The position numbers and the translations under genes were made by a program. The notes under the pieces are model-generated. The model did no database searches and was not told where the DNA came from. It saw nothing but the letters and a program-made list of their open reading frames with translations. Of a DNA stretch of 40,490 bases, positions 25,887 through 34,320 are shown piece by piece. This DNA is from Pseudobdellovibrionaceae bacterium (lineage in GTDB: Bacteria; Bdellovibrionota; Bdellovibrionia; Bdellovibrionales; UBA1609): positions 1-40,490 of the forward strand of contig JAUVAX010000020.1 in the NCBI GenBank assembly GCA_030591685.1, in the 5' to 3' direction. How positions within the stretch are numbered: the stretch's first letter is position 1; each line of letters starts with the position of its first letter.

Positions 25887-26840
25887 ATGAGTGTTTATCG
25901 CACAGTTTTTTTAGGGACACCTGAGTTTGCCAAAACCTGTTTGCAGTCAATGATTGATGACGAGCACTTTGACGTCGTCGGTGTTGTTACACAACCCGAT
26001 CGACCGAGCGGTCGTAAAATGAAATTAACCCCGTCAGTGGTTAAAACACTGGCTTTAAAACATAATATCCCCACCTTGGCGGTTGAAAACATTAACTCCC
26101 GAGAGGTATTAGAGGCCATTAAAACCTGGAACGCTGGGGCCGCAGTTGTTGTTGCTTTTGGGCAAATAGTTTCTCAAGAATTTTTAAACATGTTCCCTCT
26201 AAAGGTGGTGAATGTACATGCGAGCTTGTTGCCACACTTGAGAGGGGCCGCCCCAATACAAAGAGCTATTATGCAAGGGGATGCTGAAACGGGCGTTGCT
26301 TTGCAAGTTATGGTTAAAAAATTAGATGCGGGGGATGTTTTAGGGGTAAGAGCCACCCCTATTACAGATAAAAAAGACGCTCTTACTCTGCACGATGAAC
26401 TGGCCCTATTAGGGTGTGACCTTATAGCCATAGAGTTTATGGACTACCTAAGGGGGAACTTAACTCCGACCCCTCAAGAAGAGTCAAAAAGTACTTATGC
26501 TAAAAAAATTGAAAAAAGTGAGGCTCAAGCGAATTGGGAGCTCTCAGCACGAGAGATATTTAACCAGCAAAGGGGCTTAAAGTTAGGCCCAGGCCTGATG
26601 ACTTTATTTGATAAAAAGAGGCTTAAGTTACACGCTCTCGCTTTAGTCGATACTGAACCTTTAAAGGGTTATAAACCAGGCGAGGTGATTGATGTTTTTG
26701 AGGATTCTTTTACCGTTTTTTGTGGGCAAGGCACTGTCTTGAAGGTTGTTGAAGTTCAGCCCGAGAGTAAGTCTAAAATGAGTTCTTCAGATTTTATAAG
26801 AGGTTATAGTTTAAAAAAAGGGATGGTTTTAGGTGAGTGA
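25887..26840 (+). CDS. fmt: Methionyl-tRNA formyltransferase
   Basis: Fmt formylates initiator Met-tRNA using 10-formyl-tetrahydrofolate. The 317 residues show FLGTPEFAKTCL at the N-terminus, VTQPDRPSGRKMKL, the catalytic region VVNVHASLLPHLRGAAPIQRAI with Asn and His, and DAGDVLG. The C-terminal domain (~210-317) is complete. Its end overlaps the rpe start by eight bases, so translation of the two genes is coupled. Confidence 0.97.
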   Translation: MSVYRTVFLGTPEFAKTCLQSMIDDEHFDVVGVVTQPDRPSGRKMKLTPSVVKTLALKHNIPTLAVENINSREVLEAIKTWNAGAAVVVAFGQIVSQEFLNMFPLKVVNVHASLLPHLRGAAPIQRAIMQGDAETGVALQVMVKKLDAGDVLGVRATPITDKKDALTLHDELALLGCDLIAIEFMDYLRGNLTPTPQEESKSTYAKKIEKSEAQANWELSAREIFNQQRGLKLGPGLMTLFDKKRLKLHALALVDTEPLKGYKPGEVIDVFEDSFTVFCGQGTVLKVVEVQPESKSKMSSSDFIRGYSLKKGMVLGE

Positions 26841-27498
26841 ATATTTAATTGCGCCAAGTATACTGTCGGCTGACTTTTCTAAGTTAGCCATTGAGATTGA
26901 AGCCGTCACTGACGCAGGGGCCGACTGGATCCATGTAGATGTTATGGACGGACATTTTGTGCCCAACTTAACCTTAGGAGCCCCGGTAGTTAAGTGCATT
27001 AAACCCCATACGGGTGTACCGATGGATGTACACTTAATGATTGAAAACCCTGAAAATTATATTGAGGATTTTGCAAAAGCAGGTGCTGACTACTTAACCA
27101 TACATGTCGAGGCCACTGAAAACCCCGAAAAAACTCTAAAAGCTATAACGGCTAAGGGCATGAAGCCAGGGATCACACTAAAGCCAGGGACTCCGGTGGA
27201 GTCTTTGTGGCCATTTTTAAACTTAGTCGATTTAGTTTTAGTGATGACTGTAGAGCCGGGCTTTGGAGGCCAGTCTTTTATGGAGGACCAGCTCAGTAAG
27301 GTGACTCAAATTAGAAAAAAATTAAATGAAATAAACTCACAGGCTCTCATCGAAATAGATGGCGGGGTAAATGCGCAAACTGCAAAACTTTGCAGGGAGG
27401 CTGATATTTTAGTCGCCGGTAGTTTTGTATTTAAAGGGCAAAGTGTTGCCGACTATCAAGAGGCTATAAAAGCTTTAAAGGATGCTAAACATGTATGA
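26833..27498 (+). CDS. rpe: Ribulose-phosphate 3-epimerase
   Basis: Rpe interconverts ribulose 5-phosphate and xylulose 5-phosphate in the pentose phosphate pathway. The 221-residue TIM-barrel protein starts at GTG 26833 inside fmt. Visible motifs are APSILSADF, WIHVDVMDGHFVPNLT, MDVHLMIENPE, VMTVEPGFGGQSF and IEIDGGVNAQT, covering the metal ligands and catalytic Asp residues. Its end overlaps hutH by eight bases. Placement between translation genes and histidine catabolism genes is unusual. Confidence 0.97.
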   Translation: MSEYLIAPSILSADFSKLAIEIEAVTDAGADWIHVDVMDGHFVPNLTLGAPVVKCIKPHTGVPMDVHLMIENPENYIEDFAKAGADYLTIHVEATENPEKTLKAITAKGMKPGITLKPGTPVESLWPFLNLVDLVLVMTVEPGFGGQSFMEDQLSKVTQIRKKLNEINSQALIEIDGGVNAQTAKLCREADILVAGSFVFKGQSVADYQEAIKALKDAKHV

Positions 27499-29023
27499 GA
27501 TCAATGGCGACAACGTAACTATGAGAATGGTGTGGGATGTTGCAAACCACCCTGAAAAAAAAGTTACCCTTGCAAAGTCCTCAATAAAAAAAATGAATGA
27601 AAGTCGCAACTACATCGAGGCCAAAATATCTAATGGCGAGGTGATGTATGGGGTGAACACGGGTTTTGGAGCTTTTAGTGATGTGCAAATTTCAGATGAA
27701 AACATAATTAAGCTTCAAAAAAATTTAATACGCTCACACTCTACAGGTGTGGGGAGCCCGTTTAGAAAATCAGAGTCCAGGGCCATTATGCTTCTCAGGG
27801 CAAACGCCTTATCAAGAGGCCATAGTGGTATACGGGTTAAAGTGGTTGAAAAAATATTAGAGTATTTAAATGAAGACATCATACCCGTTATCCCCCAGCA
27901 GGGTAGTGTGGGGGCCAGTGGTGACCTCGCCCCTTTAAGTCATTTAGCGCTCGCCTTAATTGGTGAGGGCGAGGTATGGGTAGAGGGTCAAGCAAAACCT
28001 GTCGCAGAGGTGCTTGTAAAAAAAGGCATTGAGCCCCTTGAGTTAAAAGCCAAAGAGGGCTTAAGTTTAATTAACGGCTGTCAGGTGATGACGGCCATTG
28101 GTTTATTAAATCTTTATGAGGCCGTAAGGTTACTATGGATGTGTGACATCGCCGGGGCGATGACCTTAGAGTCACTTTTAGGTACTCGCACAGCCTTTGA
28201 CCCTCTTATACCAGCGACCAGAGCTCACCTTGGTGAGGCGATGACAGCAAGAAATATGCTAAAACTTTTAGGACCAACAAGCCCGATCGCCGATAGTCAT
28301 TTGGACTGTGGCCGAGTGCAGGATGCTTACTCGTTACGGTGTATGCCTGCTGTTCATGGGGCGTGTAAAGATGCACTTAGAAATGCCGTTTCGGTTTTAG
28401 AGATCGAGGCCAATTCAAGTACCGACAACCCGCTTGTGTTTGCAAGCGAAAACAAAGTGCTGTCTTGTGGTAACTTTCATGGAGAGCCGGTGGCGTTTCA
28501 ATTAGATTTTGTGGCCATTGCTTTAAGTGGCATGAGTAGTATGTCGGAGTGTCGTATTGAAAAATTAATAAATCCCAACATGAGTGGCTTGCCGGCTTTT
28601 TTAGCTCCTGACGGGGGGTTAAATAGCGGTATGATGATTGTTCAAGTCGCAGCGGCGTCTTTGGTGAGTGAAAACAAAGTGCTCTCTCACCCAGCCTCAG
28701 TAGATAGTATACCGACAAGTGCTGACAAAGAGGACCATGTAAGTATGGGTACCATTGCGGCCCGAAAATTTGGTCAAATACTTAGAAATGCTGAAAACAT
28801 AGTAGCTATGGAGCTTTTATGCGCGGCCCAAGCCTTAGATTTTAGAGCGCCTTTAAAGGCTGCCGGTGCGGTACAACCCGTGCACGACCTAATACGCGAA
28901 AACATCCCCTTTGCCGCTGAGGACCGAGTTTTTCAAAAAGACATTGAGAAAGTAAAAACATTAATACAAGACCATCAAATTTTAAATAAAATCAAAAGTA
29001 CGGTTGGAGAATTGGAGTGGTAA
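27491..29023 (+). CDS. hutH: Histidine ammonia-lyase
   Basis: HutH deaminates histidine to urocanate, the first step of the Hut pathway. The Ala-Ser-Gly triad that forms the MIO cofactor is in [14 protein letters not shown]; with the ATG at 27491 its serine is residue 143, as in characterised HutH. That start also has AAAGGA eight bases upstream, whereas the in-frame ATG at 27482 has no spacing for a ribosome binding site. Length is 510 residues. Also seen are [11 protein letters not shown] near the start and [10 protein letters not shown]. The gene overlaps rpe by eight and hutU by seven bases. Confidence 0.97.
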   Translation: MYEINGDNVTMRMVWDVANHPEKKVTLAKSSIKKMNESRNYIEAKISNGEVMYGVNTGFGAFSDVQISDENIIKLQKNLIRSHSTGVGSPFRKSESRAIMLLRANALSRGHSGIRVKVVEKILEYLNEDIIPVIPQQGSVGASGDLAPLSHLALALIGEGEVWVEGQAKPVAEVLVKKGIEPLELKAKEGLSLINGCQVMTAIGLLNLYEAVRLLWMCDIAGAMTLESLLGTRTAFDPLIPATRAHLGEAMTARNMLKLLGPTSPIADSHLDCGRVQDAYSLRCMPAVHGACKDALRNAVSVLEIEANSSTDNPLVFASENKVLSCGNFHGEPVAFQLDFVAIALSGMSSMSECRIEKLINPNMSGLPAFLAPDGGLNSGMMIVQVAAASLVSENKVLSHPASVDSIPTSADKEDHVSMGTIAARKFGQILRNAENIVAMELLCAAQALDFRAPLKAAGAVQPVHDLIRENIPFAAEDRVFQKDIEKVKTLIQDHQILNKIKSTVGELEW

Positions 29024-30663
29024 AAAATATACACGCCCCTACGGGCACAGAACTCAGTTGCAAAGGCTGGCTCCAAGAGGCCGCTTACAGGATGATTCAA
29101 AACAACTTAGACCCTAACGTAGCTGAGGACCCGGATAATTTAATCGTATACGGGGGGCGCGGTAAGGCGGCCCGTAACTGGGAGTGTTATGCTAAAATTT
29201 TAGAGTCTTTAAAGTCTTTAGAAAACGACGAAACCTTACTTGTGCAATCAGGTAAACCAGTTGGCATTATTAAAACCCATAAAGATGCCCCCAGAGTTTT
29301 AATTGCCAACTCAAACCTTGTACCTAACTGGGCAAATTGGGAGCATTTTGATGAACTCGATAAAAAGGGCCTAATGATGTACGGCCAAATGACCGCTGGG
29401 TCATGGATTTATATTGGCACTCAGGGCATTATACAAGGCACCTATGAAACCTTTGTCGAATGTGGCCGAAAGTATTTTAATAATAGTTTAAAGGGCAGGA
29501 TTATACTCACAGCTGGGCTTGGTGGCATGGGCGGGGCTCAACCTTTAGCGGGCGTGTTTGCCGGCGCTACAGTGTTGGCCGTTGAAGTGGACCCTCACCG
29601 CATTCAACGTCGCCTTGAGACTAAATATATCGATGAGGTTTCAACAGATATTACTCAAGCCCTGAGTAAAGTAAAAAATTGGGCTAAAAACGGCGAAGCT
29701 AAATCTATGGCCTTGCAGGGTAACATGGCCACTGTAATACACCAGCTGATTGATTTAGGATTTACGCCGGATATATTAACCGATCAAACATCAGCCCATG
29801 ACCCACTGACGGGTTATATACCAGAGGGCTACGATGTTAATAAAGCTAAAGTGTTAAGGGACAAAGACCCTAAAGATTACGTAGACCTCTCTATGAAAAG
29901 CATGGCTAAACATGTTGAAGGCATGCTTTTGATGCAAAAAAAAGGGGCCATAACTTTTGATTACGGTAATAACATTAGGGCACAAGCTAAAATACAAGGT
30001 GTTAAAAACGCTTTTGACTTTCCGGGGTTTGTGCCCGAGTACATAAGGCCTTTGTTTTGTAAGGGTTCGGGCCCCTTTAGGTGGGTGGCCCTGTCTGGGG
30101 ACGCCAATGACATTAAGGTCACCGATGATTGTTTGCGCCAGTTGTTCCCTGAAAATAAATCATTACTACATTGGCTTGATATGGCCAGTGAGCGCATTGC
30201 CTTTCAGGGTTTGCCTGCGAGGATTTGTTGGCTTGAGTATGGTGAAAGGGCCAAAGCGGGCTTAGCCATAAATAAGTTAGTTCGTGAAGGCCGGGTGAAG
30301 GCCCCTATTGTTATTGGTCGTGATCATTTAGATTGTGGTTCGGTGGCCTCGCCTAACCGTGAAACTGAGGCCATGAAAGATGGCTCTGATGCCGTCGCCG
30401 ATTGGCCGTTATTAAATGCTTTAGTGAACACAGCTTGCGGTGCCACATGGGTCAGTTTTCACCATGGTGGGGGTGTGGGTATGGGTTATAGTATGCACGC
30501 CGGGCAGGTGATTGTTGCTGATGGTACAAAAGAAGCTGATGAAAGGCTTCAACGGGTACTCACCGCTGACCCCGCTATGGGTATATTTAGGCACGTAGAT
30601 GCTGGGTATAATGAGGCCAAAGATGTAGCCCGAGAACGCGGTGTGAACTCGATGTGGTTATAG
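29017..30663 (+). CDS. hutU: Urocanate hydratase
   Basis: HutU converts urocanate to imidazolonepropionate using tightly bound NAD. The 548-residue protein begins at GTG 29017 with a GGAG site in the end of hutH. The family blocks [39 protein letters not shown] (NAD binding), [35 protein letters not shown] and [19 protein letters not shown] are all present and in order. It is the last gene of the coupled def-fmt-rpe-hutH-hutU series. The enzyme looks complete and active. Confidence 0.97.
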   Translation: MVKNIHAPTGTELSCKGWLQEAAYRMIQNNLDPNVAEDPDNLIVYGGRGKAARNWECYAKILESLKSLENDETLLVQSGKPVGIIKTHKDAPRVLIANSNLVPNWANWEHFDELDKKGLMMYGQMTAGSWIYIGTQGIIQGTYETFVECGRKYFNNSLKGRIILTAGLGGMGGAQPLAGVFAGATVLAVEVDPHRIQRRLETKYIDEVSTDITQALSKVKNWAKNGEAKSMALQGNMATVIHQLIDLGFTPDILTDQTSAHDPLTGYIPEGYDVNKAKVLRDKDPKDYVDLSMKSMAKHVEGMLLMQKKGAITFDYGNNIRAQAKIQGVKNAFDFPGFVPEYIRPLFCKGSGPFRWVALSGDANDIKVTDDCLRQLFPENKSLLHWLDMASERIAFQGLPARICWLEYGERAKAGLAINKLVREGRVKAPIVIGRDHLDCGSVASPNRETEAMKDGSDAVADWPLLNALVNTACGATWVSFHHGGGVGMGYSMHAGQVIVADGTKEADERLQRVLTADPAMGIFRHVDAGYNEAKDVARERGVNSMWL

Positions 30664-30724
30664 TGGGCTTCAGTCATAAATATAAACTTTTATTATTAAT
30701 TTTTAAACGTGGGTAAAAGGTAAA

Positions 30725-31462
30725 ATGGATTTTAAAGATAAAATTTTAATTTTTACAGACGGAGCCTGTTCTGGTAACCCTGGCCCGGGAGGGTTTGGGA
30801 CTGTTGTTGTGTACCCGGAAGGACAAGTTGAAGAGCTTGGCTCGCGCCGTTCAGAGACCACGAACAACCGCATGGAGATGCAAGCGGTCATCGATGGCCT
30901 TAAGTTAATAGCCAGTACTCAGGGGGACGTTTGGGTACTCACTGACTCAACTTATGTTATTCGTGGGATCACTCAATGGATCTGGGGTTGGAAAAAAAGA
31001 AACTGGCACAACGCCGAGGGCAAGCCCACCTCTAACAAAGACCTATGGTTAATTTTAGAGAGCGAAGTACAGTTGAGGGCTAAAAAAGGCTCTATCGAAT
31101 GGAAATATTTAAGGGGGCATGTGGGAACCCCTGGTAACGAGCGCTGTGATGAAATCGCTGTAGGGTTTACACATAAAAAATATGTAGAACTTTATAAGGG
31201 GTCACTTTTAAAATACCATGTGCCTATTTACGACTTACCAGATGACATGTCTTTACCGACTCAAAAGCCAAAGGCCGAAAAAAAGGCCGCTCACTCTTAT
31301 TTAAGCTATGTTAATGGTCAATTAAAGCGTCACTTAACCTGGAAAGAGTGCGAGGCTGAGGTTAAGGGCCGCTCTGGTGCTAAGTTTAAAAAATCAACCT
31401 CTGAATCAGACGAAGCTTCAATTGCTAAAGCTTGGGGCTTAGACCCGAGTAAACTTAAGTAG
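30725..31462 (+). CDS. rnhA: Ribonuclease HI with C-terminal hybrid-binding-like domain
   Basis: RNase HI degrades RNA in RNA-DNA hybrids. The catalytic domain (residues 5-155) has Asp12 (FTDGACSGNPG), Glu51 (NNRMEMQAVIDGL), Asp74 (LTDSTYV) and Asp142 (GNERCDEIA), plus the basic-protrusion segment WGWKKRNWHN. A Lys-rich linker leads to residues 190-237, where SYLSYVNGQ, TWKECEAEVKGRSGAKFKK and SDEA match the viroplasmin-like hybrid-binding domain found N-terminally in eukaryotic RNase H1. Here it would be C-terminal. The catalytic call is secure; the second domain is a strong motif match. Confidence 0.93.
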   Translation: MDFKDKILIFTDGACSGNPGPGGFGTVVVYPEGQVEELGSRRSETTNNRMEMQAVIDGLKLIASTQGDVWVLTDSTYVIRGITQWIWGWKKRNWHNAEGKPTSNKDLWLILESEVQLRAKKGSIEWKYLRGHVGTPGNERCDEIAVGFTHKKYVELYKGSLLKYHVPIYDLPDDMSLPTQKPKAEKKAAHSYLSYVNGQLKRHLTWKECEAEVKGRSGAKFKKSTSESDEASIAKAWGLDPSKLK

Positions 31463-31542
31463 CAAAACCTTTTAACAAATAGGCTTTAAAAAACTGAGTG
31501 TGGCTTAGGCTTTTAAAAAAGAGGCCTTTGTCGATTTTGTTA

Positions 31543-31932
31543 TTAAGGCGTTTTTAGGGCCTGTTCAAAAAAGTATTTTTGGGCGACGTACTGGCAGGCA
31601 TAAAGTATTGTAAAAGCGCACCCTAATTTTTGCTTAAAATTAAAGTTAGAGTTGTTGCAACGAAGCCCTGAAATTTGAAAATGCCAATTGGTGCATAAAC
31701 TTTCGGCGGTGACGTAGGTGTCAGGGTCATTTGTTAAGTCGCTGTACTCAGTGGTACATTGATTTTTATAAAATAAAGCCGGTACTTTTTGACCCTGATG
31801 ATTTGTGCCCAGGTAGGGTTTGATGTCTTTAAAATTAACAATTCGTGAGCAAAGGTCGTCACCCTCTGAAGCCATTAAGGGGCTCGAGATAAATACAGTC
31901 GTGGCCAATAAAATGAATGTGAATAACTTCAT
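31543..31932 (-). CDS. Small secreted cysteine-rich protein, unknown function
   Basis: The 129-residue product has a signal peptide (FTFILLATTVFISSPLMA, cut before SEGDD) and six cysteines in the mature part (in DLC, NQC, LC, LRC, GC, YAC), which could form three disulfides in the periplasm or outside. No domain is recognised. The gene is convergent with rnhA, and the 80-bp gap holds AT-rich repeats but no clear terminator. Function unknown. Confidence 0.6.
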   Translation of the reverse strand: MKLFTFILLATTVFISSPLMASEGDDLCSRIVNFKDIKPYLGTNHQGQKVPALFYKNQCTTEYSDLTNDPDTYVTAESLCTNWHFQISGLRCNNSNFNFKQKLGCAFTILYACQYVAQKYFFEQALKTP

Positions 31933-32101
31933 AAAAACCCCCTCTTAAGTGGACCCTCTTTTAACCTCAGTTTTACTTATAAAACCTTATCGCTGAAGAA
32001 GGCATAAGTTAGGTTTAAATGTGTACTTAATAGTAGATTGGTCGTCATGATAAATACTAAAAACCCTCTGTTTTACAACAGTGCGTAAAGCTAAAAGCAA
32101 A

Positions 32102-33367
32102 CTAAGTGACGTTTAAAAGCTCATGCCACTTGGTTGTAAAGGCCGGCGAGCGCATGGTAGATCGCATGCCCCACTTTTGCTCTAAGCCACAAGAGGCCAG
32201 CTTAATAGTATCTCTCCCATTTTGGGCATTGATTTTATCTACAGCCAGCATAAGGTTTTTTTGCTTCTCATTTTGCTTAGGGCTATCAAATAAACTGAGT
32301 TGCTGTTGTTTTAAAGGGCTCAGGTCTGAAACATACACCCCACACTTTTTAAACAAATACCCCTTTTTATAAATAGACCTTAAGGCTTGGCTGGCATTTT
32401 TTAACAAAATATTTGTAGAGTTCGCCGAAGAGGTTAAGTGCACCGTTTTTGAGTTGTAATATTGAGGCTCATTTTTATGAGGGTTTGTTTGTAAAAACAC
32501 GGTGAGCTTTTGCGCCACTGAGTTTTGGCGGCGTAACTTTTCGCACACTCTTGTGGTGTGCATGCTGACCGCTTGAGTGAGCTCATCAAGAGCATTGACG
32601 GGGCGACCAAAAGACCGAGATGAGAGTATTTGTTTACGCCCAACCTCATCGCAGTCTAGGTGTATGCAGGACTCTTCGTTGAGCTCTCTCAGGACTCTCT
32701 CTCCTGGTAAGTGGAGGTGCTTTTTAATAACCTTAGGGTTTGAGTTTTTTAACTCCCAAGCGGTATTAATATTAAGTGAGTTTAACTTTGAGGCCGATTT
32801 TTGCCCTACCCCCCAAATTTCACTAACAGGGGTGGCCTTAAGGGCGCGCTCTAATAGGGTGGGGTTTGTGAGGTCTAAAACATTATTTAAATTATTATGT
32901 TTTTTAGCCAAATAATTAGCCATTTTAGCAAGTACCTTTGTGCGAGCAATGCCTATAGACACAGGTATGCCCGTGTACCGGTAAACGGTGTTTTTAATCT
33001 CGTGACTATACTTGGTGAGGTCCATGCGCTCCATGCCGTTAAAAGATAAAAAAGCTTCGTCAATAGAGTACACCTCCATTTGAGGGGAGAACTCTCTAAG
33101 GGTCTGCATCACCCGCTGGCTCATGTCGGCGTACAAAGCAAAGTTTGATGAAAACGTGGTGACCTTATGGGCTTTTACAATGTGCTTTATTTTAAAGTAA
33201 GGGACCCCCATTTTTATGCCTAGGGCTTTGGCCTCATTGGTTCGAGCCACAGCACAGCCGTCATTGTTTGAAAGCACGATGACGGGTTTGTTTTTTAAAT
33301 CTGGCCGAAACACCTTTTCGCAAGAGCAAAAAAAACTATTACAATCAACAAGGGCAAACACGCTCAT
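32102..33367 (-). CDS. umuC: UmuC-type Y-family DNA polymerase (Pol V catalytic subunit)
   Basis: This 421-residue protein is a complete UmuC. Translesion-synthesis motifs are present: ALVDCNSFFCSCEKVF with the first metal-binding Asp (residue 8), VIVLSNNDGCAVARTNEAK, FSSNFALYADMS, and the catalytic VYSIDEAFLSF (~residues 100-110). The helix-hairpin-helix region EIWGVGQKSASKL and the little-finger domain follow, ending in the DUF4113-like QKWGMRS and SPAFTTKWHELL. It would copy past DNA lesions in complex with processed UmuD. It starts seven bases after a small ORF that separates it from umuD. Confidence 0.96.
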   Translation of the reverse strand: MSVFALVDCNSFFCSCEKVFRPDLKNKPVIVLSNNDGCAVARTNEAKALGIKMGVPYFKIKHIVKAHKVTTFSSNFALYADMSQRVMQTLREFSPQMEVYSIDEAFLSFNGMERMDLTKYSHEIKNTVYRYTGIPVSIGIARTKVLAKMANYLAKKHNNLNNVLDLTNPTLLERALKATPVSEIWGVGQKSASKLNSLNINTAWELKNSNPKVIKKHLHLPGERVLRELNEESCIHLDCDEVGRKQILSSRSFGRPVNALDELTQAVSMHTTRVCEKLRRQNSVAQKLTVFLQTNPHKNEPQYYNSKTVHLTSSANSTNILLKNASQALRSIYKKGYLFKKCGVYVSDLSPLKQQQLSLFDSPKQNEKQKNLMLAVDKINAQNGRDTIKLASCGLEQKWGMRSTMRSPAFTTKWHELLNVT

Positions 33368-33374
33368 AAAGGGC

Positions 33375-33503
33375 TCACCGCATTGAAGGAGTTTTTAGTT
33401 TAGACCCCGTCAGTGAAATTATTTTGGGGCTTTTTGAAAGAGTGGGCTCATTTTTTTGCAGTACAAAAAAAGCGTAGGTTATAAATAAAAGCAAAAAGCT
33501 CAT
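33375..33503 (-). CDS. Unlisted 42-residue ORF between umuD and umuC
   Basis: The ORF starts with ATG overlapping the umuD stop (ATGA, 33503-33500), has AGGGGGAG just upstream, and stops at 33375-33377, seven bases before the umuC ATG. The predicted peptide has a hydrophobic N-terminal stretch (MSFLLLFITYAFFVLQ) and a Lys/Ser/Thr/Pro-rich tail (KSPKIISLTGSKLKTPSMR), like a single-pass micro-protein. It fills the gap that would otherwise separate umuD from umuC. No homologue is known to me. The packing supports real translation; function is unknown. Confidence 0.6.
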   Translation of the reverse strand: MSFLLLFITYAFFVLQKNEPTLSKSPKIISLTGSKLKTPSMR

Positions 33504-33913
33504 GGCTCCCCCTTTAAGGTATGTATGGTGTAAGTGGCTATGCCCCAAACTTGAAAGTCTACAGAATCATCTATATATATTGGCGGGTACTTAGGGTTTT
33601 CAGCCTTTAAGTAAACGCCGTCAGTAGTTTTAATAAATCGTTTTAAAGTAAATTCACCATTTACAGAGGCGACGATGATTTGCCCATTTTTTGGCTCTAA
33701 TGTAGAGCGATCAACAATAAGTAGGTCGTTGTTATATATACCTACATCAACCATGGAGTCTCCGCGGACGCGGACATAAAAAGTAGCATGGGGTTTTGAT
33801 ATGAGTAGCCTGTTTAAATCAAGCGGGGTCTCCGAGTAGGTCTCTGCTGGTGATGGAAAGCCAGCAGCTACTGAGGTGTTTTCAATAAGTGGGGGGGGGC
33901 TCGTGTTCGACAT
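33500..33913 (-). CDS. umuD: UmuD-type self-cleaving polymerase V accessory protein
   Basis: UmuD cleaves itself after DNA damage; UmuD'2 joins UmuC. I chose ATG 33913 (137 residues) because GGAG lies seven bases upstream; a GTG at 33934 is less likely. The cleavage site is Ala17-Gly18 in VAAGFPSPAE (Cys-Gly in E. coli). Catalytic Ser53 is in RGDSMVD and Lys91 in EFTLKRF. A C9 run occupies codons 5-8 (three prolines) and could slip. The gene is first in the umuD-sORF-umuC operon with its own promoter just upstream. Confidence 0.95.
   Translation of the reverse strand: MSNTSPPPLIENTSVAAGFPSPAETYSETPLDLNRLLISKPHATFYVRVRGDSMVDVGIYNNDLLIVDRSTLEPKNGQIIVASVNGEFTLKRFIKTTDGVYLKAENPKYPPIYIDDSVDFQVWGIATYTIHTLKGEP
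33891..33899 (-). repeat. C9 homopolymer (coding strand) in the umuD 5' end
   Basis: Nine consecutive C on the coding strand begin within codon 5 of umuD. Loss or gain of one base would shift the frame and abolish the protein. G/C runs of this length are classic contingency (phase-variation) sites in other bacteria; whether this one varies is not known. Confidence 0.85.
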
Positions 33914-33936
33914 GTGTCTTCTCCGTTCATGCACTC

Positions 33937-33965
33937 AATATATGTGTAAGTTATGTGTAAGTCAA
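33937..33965 (-). promoter_or_regulatory. umuD promoter with direct-repeat operator
   Basis: On the - strand TTGACT (33965-33960) and TATATT (33942-33937) are exactly 17 bases apart. Transcription would begin near 33930, leaving a short leader with GGAG before ATG 33913. The spacer is filled by two 11-bp direct repeats (33951-33961 and 33940-33950, 10 of 11 identical) that read CTTACACATA on the coding strand. This is the typical place for a repressor site. Confidence 0.65.
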
Positions 33966-34145
33966 TAGGGTTTTAAAACCTCGCCATTAGTCACAGTGGT
34001 TTAAATAAATGCTGTATTATTATGTGGTTAGTTGGTTTTTGAACGCTACTTTATGGGGTGCAGGGTAAATATAAGCACACATTTATTTTTTTGTTGTCCG
34101 ATTTAAGCAATCTAAAAAAGCTTAATCGCCCTTAAACAATAAAAA

Positions 34146-34156
34146 GGGGGGGGGGG
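34146..34156 (+). repeat. G11 homopolymer in the umuD/34330 intergenic region
   Basis: Eleven consecutive G follow five A. The run lies 180 bases upstream of the 34330 gene and 180 bases upstream of the umuD promoter on the other strand. Length changes here could alter promoter spacing, but I see no promoter elements placed around it. The rest of the 416-bp interval 33914-34329 contains the umuD promoter and a hairpin at 34295-34320, and no gene that I can support. Confidence 0.8.
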
Positions 34157-34294
34157 AAGCATCGCACGACAACGTACCTTTATATACACTTGTAATCATG
34201 ACAGGGCTTTATGAACAATGCTTGAGAAAATTTTTTAATATATTGAATTGTAATATCTTTTCGCCAGAGCTGAGTGGTAAACCAAAAGTAGGAG

Positions 34295-34320
34295 TTTATT
34301 TTAATCACCACTAAAATAAA
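34295..34320 (+). promoter_or_regulatory. AT-rich inverted repeat just before the RBS of the 34330 gene
   Basis: TTTATTTTA (34295-34303) and TAAAATAAA (34312-34320) are perfectly complementary with an 8-base loop ATCACCAC. The repeat ends at the GGGG ribosome binding site (34321-34324), nine bases before the ATG. It could act as an mRNA hairpin affecting initiation or as an operator. Confidence 0.45.

Noticed and set aside
27482-27490. Upstream ATG of hutH
   Set aside because: The only ribosome binding site, AAAGGA, overlaps this codon. ATG 27491 has eight-base spacing and puts the MIO serine at residue 143.
31463-31542. Bidirectional terminator between rnhA and the convergent secreted-protein gene
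   Set aside because: AGGC and GCCT flank AT-rich bases but the stem has mismatches and a bulge, so I could not support it.
33914-33934. GTG start giving umuD seven extra residues
   Set aside because: GGAG lies between this GTG and ATG 33913 with good spacing for the latter, and the extra residues (Arg-rich) are not typical of UmuD.
6929-34313. Shared 11-mer AATCACCACTA before prs and before the 34330 gene
   Set aside because: Many random 11-mer pairs are expected in 40 kb, and the contexts differ.
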